Of a stretch of DNA of 59,271 nt, positions 8,786 to 17,565 are shown one piece after another. The position numbers were made by a program, and so were the translations under genes. The DNA is from Aeromonas rivuli. GTDB lineage: Bacteria; Pseudomonadota; Gammaproteobacteria; Enterobacterales; Aeromonadaceae. The notes beneath the pieces are model-generated. The model was not told where the DNA came from and made no database searches. It saw only the letters and a program-made list of their open reading frames with translations. Location: assembly GCF_000820045.1 (NCBI RefSeq), contig NZ_CDBJ01000058.1, positions 1 to 59,271 of the forward strand, given 5' to 3'. Within the stretch, counting starts at the first letter, position 1; each line of letters begins with the position of its first letter.

Positions 8786-10134
8786 AACCCCACAACATCC
8801 ACGGCCTCTCCAGCCAGATCTTTCTCTGGTTCTGGAGCATGTTGCTGCTGATCCTGGCAGTCGTGATCAGCCTGCCATCCCTGGATCCCCGCAACACCAT
8901 CCCCCTGCCCCCCAAAGAGCAGCTCTACATGAAGCAGCACGTCAGTGCCCTGCTGCAGGGGACCCCCCCCGACCAGGCGTTCGACTTGCAGCAGGCACTG
9001 CAGATTGCCGGTTTGATGCAGGTGGGCAGCATCTATGTGCGGGACCAGGATGGCCAGGTGCAGTCCACCACGCCGCCGGACAAGTTCGTGATGCGCTTCA
9101 TGTTGGAGGTGGACCAGCTGACCAGCCCCATGATGGGCCGGGACCATGATGACGCCATCGCCGGCCCCTTCCTGCTCGAGCACAATGGCCACAGCTACCA
9201 TGTCTACTTCGGGCTCAATGTCGATAACCCTTATCTGTTTCTGGTGATCCAGATCCTGGATCACCCCGTGCTGATCCTGCTGGTCGCCATGTTGATCAGC
9301 ACGCCGCTCTGCCTGCTGCTCGCCATGCGGCTGACCCGCCCCATCCAGCAATTGCAGCAGTCTGTCTCCCAAATTGCGGCCGGTGAGCTGGAAACGCGCA
9401 TCCCCAATCTCGAGAGACGGGATGAGATAGGCCAGTTGGCCGATAACGTCAGCCACATGGTGGAGACGCTCAAGCTGATGATCCAGAAGCAGAAACAACT
9501 GCTCTCCGATATCTCCCACGAGCTGCGCAGCCCGCTCACCCGCATCCAGCTCGCCCAAGCCCTGATCCGCCGCAAGCAGGGTGACAGCAACGAGCTGGCA
9601 AGGATCGAGTCTGAGATTGGTCGGCTCGACAAGCTGATCGGCGACCTGCTCGATCTCTCTCGTGCCCAGCAACACGTGGAAGCGCCGGGCCACCATCAGC
9701 TCGCCGACCTGCTCGATCCCATACTGGATGACGCGCTGTTCGAGGCTCACCAGAGCGGCAAACAGCTCAGAGTGCCCCCCTTGCCCGATATTGCCCTGCG
9801 GATGTGGCCGGAGCTGCTGGCTCGCGCCCTGGAAAACCCGCTGCGCAACGCTCTCAAATACGCCACTGGCTTGATCGAAGTTGACTGGACCAGCACGGAT
9901 CAGCACTGGATCATGACCATACGCGATGATGGCGCCGGGGTACCCGCCGATCAGCTGGCACTGCTGTTCCAGCCCTTCTACCGGGTCGATGATGCTCGCA
10001 ACAGTCAGACCGGGGGCACAGGATTGGGACTCGCCATCGCCGCCGAGGCGGTGCGCCGCCACGGTGGCACCATCACGGCCGGCCATAACGAGCCCCATGG
10101 CCTGCTCATCACCATCACCTTGCCGTTGGCCTGA
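8782..10134 (+). CDS. cpxA: sensor histidine kinase CpxA
   Basis: A 450-residue inner-membrane sensor kinase. A first membrane helix lies at about residues 13-33, a periplasmic sensor domain follows, and a second helix lies near 155-180. After that come a HAMP linker, the H-box [13 protein letters not shown] with the phosphorylated histidine, and ATP-binding motifs ([27 protein letters not shown]). The N-terminal ISLPSLDPR region matches the family's start of the sensor. The periplasmic inhibitor CpxP is not encoded next door, unlike E. coli. Confidence 0.95.
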   Translation: MKPHNIHGLSSQIFLWFWSMLLLILAVVISLPSLDPRNTIPLPPKEQLYMKQHVSALLQGTPPDQAFDLQQALQIAGLMQVGSIYVRDQDGQVQSTTPPDKFVMRFMLEVDQLTSPMMGRDHDDAIAGPFLLEHNGHSYHVYFGLNVDNPYLFLVIQILDHPVLILLVAMLISTPLCLLLAMRLTRPIQQLQQSVSQIAAGELETRIPNLERRDEIGQLADNVSHMVETLKLMIQKQKQLLSDISHELRSPLTRIQLAQALIRRKQGDSNELARIESEIGRLDKLIGDLLDLSRAQQHVEAPGHHQLADLLDPILDDALFEAHQSGKQLRVPPLPDIALRMWPELLARALENPLRNALKYATGLIEVDWTSTDQHWIMTIRDDGAGVPADQLALLFQPFYRVDDARNSQTGGTGLGLAIAAEAVRRHGGTITAGHNEPHGLLITITLPLA

Positions 10135-10201
10135 GTCTCTTTTCATTGCCGCGGGTGCTGGGTATGCTGGCGCCCCTTCAGGCCCCTATCAGGATGTTGT
10201 C

Positions 10202-10666
10202 ATGCTCGACATAGTGCTCTACCAACCGGAAATTCCCCCCAATACCGGCAATATCATCCGACTCTGTGCCAATACCGGCTATCGGCTGCATCTGATAGAA
10301 CCCCTGGGTTTTGAGTGGGACGACAAACGGGTAAAGCGCGCCGGACTGGACTACCACGAGTTTGCCGAGGTGAAGCGTTGGCCCAGCTTCGAGGCTTTCA
10401 TGACCGGGATAGCCCCTGTCCGCGTGTTTGCCTGTACCACCAAGGGCAGCCGAGCGCACTCGGCCGTCCACTTCGCCCTCGGTGATGCCCTGCTATTTGG
10501 CCCGGAGAGCCGTGGCCTGCCCATGGAGATCATCGAGAGTCTGCCCCCCGAGCAACGGTTGCGCATCCCCATGGTGCCCCAGAGTCGCAGCATGAATCTC
10601 GCCAATGCGGTGTCCGTGTTTGTCTACGAGAGTTGGCGTCAACTGGGCTACCAAGGCGCCCAGTAA
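10202..10666 (+). CDS. trmL: tRNA (cytidine(34)-2'-O)-methyltransferase TrmL
   Basis: A 154-residue SPOUT methyltransferase that modifies the wobble base of leucine tRNAs. Family landmarks are the N-terminal [20 protein letters not shown], the knot region [11 protein letters not shown] and the SAM-binding end [18 protein letters not shown]. The start ATG at 10202 follows CAGGA; the open frame from 9926 overlaps cpxA and has no family similarity before this point. It is followed by a strong terminator. Confidence 0.96.
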   Translation: MLDIVLYQPEIPPNTGNIIRLCANTGYRLHLIEPLGFEWDDKRVKRAGLDYHEFAEVKRWPSFEAFMTGIAPVRVFACTTKGSRAHSAVHFALGDALLFGPESRGLPMEIIESLPPEQRLRIPMVPQSRSMNLANAVSVFVYESWRQLGYQGAQ

Positions 10667-10697
10667 TCGACCCGGAAAGGGTATGCCCTAGACAAGA

Positions 10698-10725
10698 AGA
10701 GCCCCTTTGCTGGCAAAGGGGCTCT
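10698..10725. terminator. terminator between trmL and dinF
   Basis: AGAGCCCCTTTGC pairs perfectly with GCAAAGGGGCTCT. Both flanking genes converge on it. T-runs are short, so strength is uncertain. Confidence 0.75.
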
Positions 10726-10760
10726 CTCATTCTGGCGGAACGGGGCAACTGTGTGGCCAC

Positions 10761-12119
10761 TTAGCCGCGGGAGGCAAGCAGTCGACCATCGCGCTCCATG
10801 CGCCAGCAGAGCAGGCCAAGACTTAAGCCCCGGCCGACCATGAGCGCCGCCATCGCCGCCCAGAGCGCACTGCTGCCCAGCGGCTGACATAGCCACCAGA
10901 CCGGGAAGAAGCCAGCAAATACGGCGATCAACATGCTGTTACGCATCTCTCTGGCCCGGGTTGCACCGATGAAGACCCCATCGAACAGGAAGCACCAGAC
11001 CGCCAGCAGCGGCATGACTACCAGCCAGGGCAAGTTGCGCTGCGCCTCCAGTATCACCTCTGGCAGAGAGGTGATACTGGCGATCAGGGCCTGGCCCGCC
11101 AAGCCAAATATCAGGGTGAAGCCCGCGGCTACCAGCAGGGCCCACCCCAGATTGAGCACTATCACCTCCCGCAGCCCCTGCCTGTCACGACGACCGATGG
11201 CACGCCCCACCATGGCCTCGGCGCCATAGGCAAAACCATCCAGCCCGTAAGAGATCAACATCAACAGGTTGAGCAGGACGGCATTGGCCGCCACCGTCAC
11301 ATCACCGAGCCGGGCCCCTTGCAGCGTCATGAAGGCGAAACAGAGTTGCAGGCAGAGAGAACGGATGAAAATATCCCGATTCAGTCCCAGCAAGCGCAAC
11401 AAGGCTGGCCACTGCCGCCAACGGCTCAAGGCACCTTGCCAGACATCTGGCGCAAGGGATCGCAGGCGGCGACTCACCAGCCAGATACCCACCCCGAGTG
11501 CACAGTAATCGGCGATGAGGGAGGCTGCCGCCACCCCCTTGACTTCCCAACCCAGCCCCAGCACGAATAGCGCATCCAGCACTATGTTGATGAGGTTGCT
11601 CAGGATCAACAGTGCCATTGGGCTGCGCGCATCCTGCAATCCCAACAGCCAGCCCATGATCACCAGGTTGCACAGCGCCGCAGGCGCACTCCAGATGCGC
11701 ACGGCCACATACTGACCCGCATAGTGTTGCACTTCGGCCGAGCCCCCGCTCAAGCCGATGATATGTGGCAGTAGCGGCAACACCAGCGCCATGACCAACA
11801 CTCCCATGACCAGGGCCAACCCCATGGCTCGGGCCAGGGTATCGAGCAGATCCCTGCCGCTGGCCGCGCCATGGGCTTGCGCCGTCAGCCCTGTGGTCGA
11901 CATGCGCAGGAAGCCGAGCAGCCAGAAGATCAGGTTGATCAGGGTCGCACCGACCGAGACACCACCGAGAAACCAGGCCTGGCTCAGATGACCGATGACC
12001 CAGGTATCCACCAGGCCGAGCAGCGGGGTAGTGATGTTGGAAAAGACCATGGGTAGCGCCAGGGCGAACACGGCGCCATGGCGGGCGGGGTCCCGTAACC
12101 AGGCTGGCAAAAGAGACAT
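10761..12119 (-). CDS. dinF: MATE-family efflux protein DinF
   Basis: A 452-residue MATE (multidrug and toxin extrusion) transporter with twelve predicted membrane segments; the N-terminal ALPMVFSNITTPLLGLVDTWVIGHL is typical of the DinF branch. In E. coli dinF follows lexA and is SOS-induced. Here it starts only four bases after the SCO gene at the end of the cytochrome oxidase operon, with no clear ribosome site of its own, so it is probably translated by coupling and transcribed from the oxidase promoter. I see no LexA box near its start. Confidence 0.93.
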   Translation of the reverse strand: MSLLPAWLRDPARHGAVFALALPMVFSNITTPLLGLVDTWVIGHLSQAWFLGGVSVGATLINLIFWLLGFLRMSTTGLTAQAHGAASGRDLLDTLARAMGLALVMGVLVMALVLPLLPHIIGLSGGSAEVQHYAGQYVAVRIWSAPAALCNLVIMGWLLGLQDARSPMALLILSNLINIVLDALFVLGLGWEVKGVAAASLIADYCALGVGIWLVSRRLRSLAPDVWQGALSRWRQWPALLRLLGLNRDIFIRSLCLQLCFAFMTLQGARLGDVTVAANAVLLNLLMLISYGLDGFAYGAEAMVGRAIGRRDRQGLREVIVLNLGWALLVAAGFTLIFGLAGQALIASITSLPEVILEAQRNLPWLVVMPLLAVWCFLFDGVFIGATRAREMRNSMLIAVFAGFFPVWWLCQPLGSSALWAAMAALMVGRGLSLGLLCWRMERDGRLLASRG

Positions 12120-12123
12120 GAAC

Positions 12124-12750
12124 TCAGTTGCCGGACAGGGTCAGAATGCGGGAAAAATCCGATACCAGCGTCTTCATCACCACATGAGGCACCTGACCCG
12201 GGGCCGAGTCGGGCCGGAAGATGGCCTGCAACTGCCCCTGCGGATTGACCAACACTATGGAGGCTGAGTGATCGATCAGGTAGTCCTTCTCGCCCTGATC
12301 GGCGATGGAGTAGATGAGGCCGAGGTTGCGCACGAAGGGGAACAGGTCCGCGTGGGAGGCAGTCGCCGCCTTGAATTCAGGCTGGAAGAAAGCGACATAG
12401 CTCTTCAGACGCTCTGCGGTATCCCGCTGGGGATCCGCAGAGATGAATACCACTTGGCTACGGGCATCCAGCGCCTTCAAATCGGGATAGATGGACCTCA
12501 GATCAGCTAGCGTGGTGGGGCAGACATCGGGGCAGAAGGTATAGCCAACAAACAGGAAACTCCAATGCCCCTGCAGACTGGCGGGTGTGAAGGGTTGGCC
12601 ATCAGCATCGGTCAGGGCGAAGGCGCCGAGATCGCGTCCGACCGGATAATAGGTCGCCTCCTCAGGCTCTTTGGGTTTATGGATAAACCAGGCGGTGGAA
12701 ACACCCGCAACAAATACCAGCAACAACAGGGAAAAACGCCACTTAACCAT
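12124..12750 (-). CDS. SCO1/SenC-family copper chaperone
   Basis: A 208-residue thioredoxin-fold copper protein anchored by one N-terminal helix, with the copper-binding CPDVCP motif and a conserved distal histidine in LIDHSASIVLV. SCO proteins help load the CuA centre of cytochrome oxidase subunit II. The start ATG at 12750 overlaps the last codons of cyoE (ATGGTTAA), as expected in this tightly packed operon. It sits between the heme genes and dinF. Confidence 0.94.
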   Translation of the reverse strand: MVKWRFSLLLLVFVAGVSTAWFIHKPKEPEEATYYPVGRDLGAFALTDADGQPFTPASLQGHWSFLFVGYTFCPDVCPTTLADLRSIYPDLKALDARSQVVFISADPQRDTAERLKSYVAFFQPEFKAATASHADLFPFVRNLGLIYSIADQGEKDYLIDHSASIVLVNPQGQLQAIFRPDSAPGQVPHVVMKTLVSDFSRILTLSGN

Positions 12751-13639
12751 AATCAATCCAGTGATCCGCCAACAAGACAATGAAGAGTACCATCAGGTGT
12801 GTGATGGAAAATTTGAAGCAGTGTATCGCAGTCTGTGCATCCGGCGAGAACTTGAGGCGCCAGGCCCACTGAATGAACCTCAGGTTGAGGCAGACACTTC
12901 CGAGCAGATAACCCCACCCAGCCATGCCAACCACCCAGGGCAACAGGCAGATCAGGGTCAGCAACAGGGTATAGAGCAACACACAGGTCTTGGTAAATTC
13001 GATGCCATGGGTCACCGGCAACATGGGGACATTCGCCCGCGCATAGTCATCGCGCCTGTGAATGGCCAAGGCCCAGAAATGGGGGGGGGTCCAGGTAAAG
13101 ATGATGGCCACCAGCAGCAGGGCGTGGGGATCCAGGGAGCCCGTTACCGCCGTCCAGCCAAGCAGAGGGGGCATGGCGCCCGCCAAGCCGCCGATCACTA
13201 TGTTCTGCGGTGTCGCTCGCTTGAGCCAGACGGTGTAGACGACGGCATACCCGATCAAGGAGCAGGCAGTCAGCCAGGCGGTGAGCCCGTTAACCCCCAG
13301 CCAAAGCGTGCCGATACCGCCAACACACAACAAGAGAGCGAAGGCCATCGCCTGCTGCGTCTCTATCCGGCCCCGCGCAACCGGTCTGTGATGGGTACGC
13401 GCCATGCGCAAGTCTATGTGCCTGTCCAGCACATGATTGATGGCGGCCGCCCCTCCCGCCGCCAGGCCAATTCCGGTCAGCGTCAAAAACACCCGACCGA
13501 GACTAGGCACCTGTCCGGTGAGGTACATACCCACCAGCGCGGTCAGTAACAGAAGAGCAACCACCTTGGGTTTGGTAAGCATCAGATAATCTTGCCAACG
13601 CGACCAGGCCGTGGCGTACAACCCATGGGTTCGAATCAT
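12743..13639 (-). CDS. cyoE: protoheme IX farnesyltransferase (heme O synthase)
   Basis: A 298-residue membrane prenyltransferase (UbiA superfamily; CyoE/CtaB) that converts heme b to heme O. It has the aspartate-rich motif NHVLDRHIDLRMARTHHRP and about eight to nine membrane segments. The start ATG lies one base after the ctaA stop. Heme O made here feeds CtaA for heme A and could also serve a bo3 oxidase encoded elsewhere. Confidence 0.96.
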   Translation of the reverse strand: MIRTHGLYATAWSRWQDYLMLTKPKVVALLLLTALVGMYLTGQVPSLGRVFLTLTGIGLAAGGAAAINHVLDRHIDLRMARTHHRPVARGRIETQQAMAFALLLCVGGIGTLWLGVNGLTAWLTACSLIGYAVVYTVWLKRATPQNIVIGGLAGAMPPLLGWTAVTGSLDPHALLLVAIIFTWTPPHFWALAIHRRDDYARANVPMLPVTHGIEFTKTCVLLYTLLLTLICLLPWVVGMAGWGYLLGSVCLNLRFIQWAWRLKFSPDAQTAIHCFKFSITHLMVLFIVLLADHWIDYG

Positions 13640-13640
13640 G

Positions 13641-14627
13641 TCATGTCTCCCTTATCCGGCCTGACTGGCGACCGAGCGCAAACCAGATGGTCACCATGGT
13701 GAGTAGCAGCAAGGCAGCAACCCCATGATGGGCCAGTGCCACCGGGAGCGGCAGCAACAAACCTATGTTGCTCACCCCCAAGACTATTTGCAGCAATACC
13801 AGGCTCGCCAGCACCAATCCCAAGCCCAACCGGCCCTCTCGACCGAGTCGCCAGGCCAGCAGCAGCAGGGTAAGCCCTGTGACGACGGCCCAACTTCTAT
13901 GGGTCAGCTGTATCGTCATGCGAGCACCATATGGCAATACGCCGAATTGATAACTATCGCTAGGCGGCGGTATGGGGTCGAAGGCCTGGATAAAATCGAG
14001 CCAGCGCCACCAGGGCCCATCACACCAGGGCAGTTGATGGCAGGTGAGCGCCGCATAGTTGGCCGAAGTCCAGCCGCCCAATGCTATCTGCAGCACCAAG
14101 ACCCCTAAACCGATGCGGGTCAGCCAGAGAGTGCTGGGGGGATAGGGGGTCGAGGGCGTTAACTCGGTGCCCGCCGACCAATGCCTCAAGTTAGCCAGCC
14201 AGAGCAGCGCCAATATGGTCATCCCCCCCAATAGATGGCCCATCACCACCAAGGGGAAGAGATTCATGGTCACCGTCAGCATACCCAGTGAGGCCTGGCC
14301 CAGTACCAATCCAAACGTCAGGCAGGCGAGCAGTCGGCCCTGTCGCCGGAGGAGGGAAACCAGTGTCATGGCAAGGATGACGAGACCAAGCACCCCGGCA
14401 CAATAGCGATGGAGCATCTCATTCCAGGCGAGGTGCGGCTGCAATGGGGTATCAGGGAAACGATGCTCGGCCAATGTCAGCTCATGGCTCTGACTGGGAA
14501 CCATGTGAAAACCATAACATCCTGGCCAGTCCGGACAGCCGAGGCCCGCCTCCGTCAGCCGGGTATAGGCCCCAAGTACGACTACCACGGCCGTGAGCAA
14601 CAAGGCACACAGACTGATCCAGCGCAT
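13641..14627 (-). CDS. ctaA: heme A synthase (COX15/CtaA)
   Basis: A 328-residue, eight-helix membrane enzyme that oxidises heme O to heme A. Visible features are GAYTRLTEAGLGCPDWPGCYG at the N-terminus, heme-ligand histidines in paired positions (for example NEMLHRYCAG and LTHRSWA), and a cysteine-containing loop CHQLPWCDGPWW. I prefer the start at 14627 (MRWISL) since GGGGGTGAT precedes it; the open frame extends to 14645. It lies between a small assembly gene and cyoE. Confidence 0.94.
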   Translation of the reverse strand: MRWISLCALLLTAVVVVLGAYTRLTEAGLGCPDWPGCYGFHMVPSQSHELTLAEHRFPDTPLQPHLAWNEMLHRYCAGVLGLVILAMTLVSLLRRQGRLLACLTFGLVLGQASLGMLTVTMNLFPLVVMGHLLGGMTILALLWLANLRHWSAGTELTPSTPYPPSTLWLTRIGLGVLVLQIALGGWTSANYAALTCHQLPWCDGPWWRWLDFIQAFDPIPPPSDSYQFGVLPYGARMTIQLTHRSWAVVTGLTLLLLAWRLGREGRLGLGLVLASLVLLQIVLGVSNIGLLLPLPVALAHHGVAALLLLTMVTIWFALGRQSGRIRET

Positions 14628-14667
14628 ATCACCCCCAAGGCCCATGAGGCCAGATGGTTTATTGTTT

Positions 14668-15138
14668 TTATCCGATTCTTGATAATTTCAATAACTTGCG
14701 AAGGTCTGCCAACAGAGCCTCCCCGGCCGACAGTTCATTTCCTGCGGTAAGGGCAATGGGATAACGCAAGACCAACTGTCCTCTGGGGTCGGCGATATAG
14801 ATGTAACCCTCCGCCAGCCCGGTCTGATTCACCGCAGTCTTGATCAGTGGATCCAAACTCTCGCTGCCCAGGCGCATGGGAACCACCCGGTCCCGCTCCT
14901 GGCCCAGTGCTAACCAGCTCTGGTGCAACAGATAGACGCCCGCCGAGCAGCGGGCATCGCAAACGGTATCGGTTGGCAACAGCAGATGCCAGCGGCCCTG
15001 TTGGGGCACCTGACCCTGCACCCATTCACCCTGGGCGGTTGCCCCCCCCTGAAACCAATGCTGGCTAAGCACCAGCCAGGCAATGGCAGGAGACGCCAAA
15101 AACACCAGCACCAGGACCAATAGTGGTGTCGCCTTCAT
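14668..15138 (-). CDS. small membrane-anchored protein of the oxidase assembly operon
   Basis: A 156-residue protein with one N-terminal membrane helix (residues 5-25) and an exported domain. That domain holds CDARCSAGVYLLHQSW, a CxxxC pair placed like a thioredoxin-fold/SCO metal or redox site, followed by a strand GYIYIADPRGQLVLRY that reads like the end of a thioredoxin fold. It overlaps the SURF1 gene by four bases and precedes ctaA, so a role in oxidase assembly (copper or disulfide handling) is inferred. I do not know a named family for it. Confidence 0.85.
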   Translation of the reverse strand: MKATPLLVLVLVFLASPAIAWLVLSQHWFQGGATAQGEWVQGQVPQQGRWHLLLPTDTVCDARCSAGVYLLHQSWLALGQERDRVVPMRLGSESLDPLIKTAVNQTGLAEGYIYIADPRGQLVLRYPIALTAGNELSAGEALLADLRKLLKLSRIG

Positions 15139-15884
15139 TTCGCCTCCTTATCTCTGTGCGCATGTTCAGCCTCAACCTCGTGGGCTGTCTTGCGCCACCA
15201 CCAAACAGTCAGGCCAATCAGGGTCAACGTCATGACAAACCACTGCACGGCATAACCTATATGCCGGGATGGTGCCATCGGCATCTCAGGCTGGCGATGT
15301 ACCAACTCAGGCCAGGCCCCTCCTTCCTCTAGCACCAGTACGAAGGGCAATACCGGCTGATGCCACTGCCTAGCCAGCCAGGGAACATCTATCGCCTGGA
15401 GCCGATGTGGCCACTCTTCCTCCGCGTCGCCGAGGTGCAGAGGGGGACGATAGGGGCGAGCCACCCGTCCTCGAACTCGGTACTCTCCTGCCGGTTGTGA
15501 AACAGCTGGTATAACCTGACGATCTTGTCCTTGGGGCAGCCAACCCAGATCGACCAGCAATAACCCCTGTGCCGTAACCATAGGGCGTAAAACCTGGTAA
15601 CCCGGCCGCCCTTGATAAACCTGGTTATCGAGGAAGAGGGTGATCCCTGGGGCAAATCCCCCTTCCATTGAGAGTTGATAGCCATACCTGTCCTCCTTGA
15701 CCAACAGGTCCTGCAGACTCAGTTCGACTTGGCCACGCTGATGCATCTGGTCAAGCAACTGGCGCTTTTGCGCTGCACGAGTCAGCTGCCAACTGCCTAG
15801 CCAGACCATGAGCAACGCCATGGCAAAGGCCAGCACTAGCAGACCAACTCTTCCTTTTGCCCCTGCAAAGCCACCTATAATCAC
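15135..15884 (-). CDS. SURF1-family cytochrome oxidase assembly protein
   Basis: A 249-residue SURF1/Shy1 protein with one membrane helix at each end, at about residues 10-30 and 208-228. The family signatures are LGSWQLTRAAQKRQLL after the first helix and HIGYAVQWFVMTL at the second. SURF1 aids heme a insertion into subunit I. It is divergent from the small DUF2909 gene, with only 24 bases between starts, and overlaps the next gene through ATGA. Confidence 0.93.
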   Translation of the reverse strand: MIIGGFAGAKGRVGLLVLAFAMALLMVWLGSWQLTRAAQKRQLLDQMHQRGQVELSLQDLLVKEDRYGYQLSMEGGFAPGITLFLDNQVYQGRPGYQVLRPMVTAQGLLLVDLGWLPQGQDRQVIPAVSQPAGEYRVRGRVARPYRPPLHLGDAEEEWPHRLQAIDVPWLARQWHQPVLPFVLVLEEGGAWPELVHRQPEMPMAPSRHIGYAVQWFVMTLTLIGLTVWWWRKTAHEVEAEHAHRDKEAK

Positions 15885-15908
15885 GTCATCGCCCGGAGAG
15901 TAACGACC

Positions 15909-16127
15909 ATGATCATCAAATTGCTCCTGTTATCACTGCTCGCCATGGTACTGATTTCCCTGTTCAGGGCCCTGTTCCAACTGGTCAAGGGCCAGACTCA
16001 CCTGCCAGCAAGCCACTACCTGGGACGCAGAGTGCTCTTCTCCGTGCTACTCATAGCCCTGTTACTGCTGGCCATGCTGAGCGGCATGTTGACCCTCAAC
16101 CCTTTCGCCTTTATGAGCGCTCTCTAA
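15909..16127 (+). CDS. DUF2909-family small twin-helix membrane protein
   Basis: A 72-residue protein made of two membrane helices joined by a short basic loop (LVKGQTHLPASHYLGRR). This is the DUF2909 pattern, usually found beside cytochrome oxidase genes. It is the only plus-strand gene in the cta locus: it diverges from SURF1 and its stop overlaps the end of ctaE by four bases. Function unknown; location suggests an oxidase-related role. Confidence 0.85.
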   Translation: MIIKLLLLSLLAMVLISLFRALFQLVKGQTHLPASHYLGRRVLFSVLLIALLLLAMLSGMLTLNPFAFMSAL

Positions 16128-16981
16128 AGGATATAGACGAAAACAAACAGGCAGAGCCAGACCACATCAACAAAATGCCAGTACCAGGCGCTCGCCAGAA
16201 AGGCAAAGTGTTGATGTGCATTGAAATGCCCCTTCATCACCCTGAGCCACATGATGAAGAGCATGAGGGAGCCGAGGAATACGTGCATACCGTGGAAGCC
16301 GGTCAGCATGAAGAAGGTGTTGCCATAGATGCCGGATTTGAGGGTCAGTCCCATCGCTGTATAGGCGTGGTAGTACTCGAAAACCTGCAATGAAAGGAAA
16401 AGAAGACCGAGCAGGACAGTGCTGCCGAGCAATACCTTGACCCTATTCTTATGTCCCTGTTCCAGGGCCTGGTGGGCAAACTGCAAGGTCACCGAGGAGC
16501 TGAGCAGTAACAGCGTGTTGGCCAGTGGCAATCCCTGCCAGGGCATGGCTTCAGTACGGGTGCCACCAGGAGTGGTCACCAATGGCCAGATGGCCTTGAA
16601 ATCAGGCCAGAGCACTTCGTGAGTACTGAGGTGATGAAAATGTTCCCCACCCAGCCAGGGAACAGATAGCACCCTTGCATAGAACAGCGCACCGAAGAAA
16701 GCGCCGAAGAACATCACCTCGGAGAAGATGAACCAGCTCATTCCCTGACGAAAGGATCTGTCCATCTGCTCGCTATAGAGCCCGCTCATGGACTCATTGA
16801 TGACGTGACCAAACCAGCCAAACAGCATGACTATGATGGTCAAGATGCCCGCCAATAACAGCCATCCTCCCGGGCTGCCATGGCTTATCAGGGTACCGGC
16901 TCCGGATGCCATCAGGAACAGACCCACAGCCCCCATGATGGGCCAGGGACTCTGCGCCGGGACATAGTAGCTATTCGCCAT
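16124..16981 (-). CDS. ctaE: cytochrome c oxidase subunit III
   Basis: A 285-residue, seven-helix subunit of the aa3 oxidase, with YYVPAQSPWPIMGA at the N-terminus, FSEVMFFGAFFGALFYAR, and the C-terminal TGFHGMHVFLGSLML and WYWHFVDVVWLCLFVFVYIL. I choose the ATG at 16981 because GGAGG lies six bases before it and the family starts near YYVPAQ. An upstream in-frame ATG at 17035 overlaps the end of ctaG and would add 18 residues. Confidence 0.94.
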   Translation of the reverse strand: MANSYYVPAQSPWPIMGAVGLFLMASGAGTLISHGSPGGWLLLAGILTIIVMLFGWFGHVINESMSGLYSEQMDRSFRQGMSWFIFSEVMFFGAFFGALFYARVLSVPWLGGEHFHHLSTHEVLWPDFKAIWPLVTTPGGTRTEAMPWQGLPLANTLLLLSSSVTLQFAHQALEQGHKNRVKVLLGSTVLLGLLFLSLQVFEYYHAYTAMGLTLKSGIYGNTFFMLTGFHGMHVFLGSLMLFIMWLRVMKGHFNAHQHFAFLASAWYWHFVDVVWLCLFVFVYIL

Positions 16982-17027
16982 ACTCGCCTCCGATACGGGG
17001 CTCGAGGCCTCGTCATGTGGGATCTCT

Positions 17028-17564
17028 TCAGCCATTCTGACCACCCTGCCCCATCGCCTTGGTCACGTCATACAGGGTGTAGGAGAGTGTCAGGGTATGC
17101 ATCTCGGCTGGCAGGGCCTGATCGATATAGAAACGCAGCGGCAGCTCCGCTCTCTCTCCGATGGCCAAGTGCTGCTGCTGAAAACAGAAGCACTCTGTCT
17201 TGTGCAGATAACGGGCCCCCAGCCCGGGGGTCACTGAGGGTACGGCTTGCAAGACCCTGGCACTATCCGCCAGATTCTCGACCATGAAATGGGTACTGCT
17301 CAGCTCGCCAGGATGCACTTCTATCCGTTGTACGATCGGGGAAAATTTGCCCTCGAAGCCCGGGAAGGGATAGGCAACCAGTTCCAATGTCACTGTGCGG
17401 GATCGGTCAACCTCTCCGCTGGCGGCCGCAGCCGCCACCGGCTCAGTCTTGCCGTTTATCCCCGTGATCTGGCACAGAACGTCATACAAAGGCACAAGCG
17501 CATAACCAAACCCGAACATCAGTAGCGTGATCAGCACCAGTTTGAGGGTGAGCTTTGCATGCAT
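17028..17564 (-). CDS. ctaG: cytochrome c oxidase assembly protein CtaG/Cox11
   Basis: A 178-residue copper chaperone for the CuB site of subunit I. It has one N-terminal membrane helix (LVLITLLMFGFGYALVPLYDVLCQ) and an immunoglobulin-like domain carrying the copper motif ECFCFQQQ. It starts one base after the ctaD stop, so the two are cotranslated. Confidence 0.95.
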   Translation of the reverse strand: MHAKLTLKLVLITLLMFGFGYALVPLYDVLCQITGINGKTEPVAAAAASGEVDRSRTVTLELVAYPFPGFEGKFSPIVQRIEVHPGELSSTHFMVENLADSARVLQAVPSVTPGLGARYLHKTECFCFQQQHLAIGERAELPLRFYIDQALPAEMHTLTLSYTLYDVTKAMGQGGQNG

Positions 17565-17565
17565 G

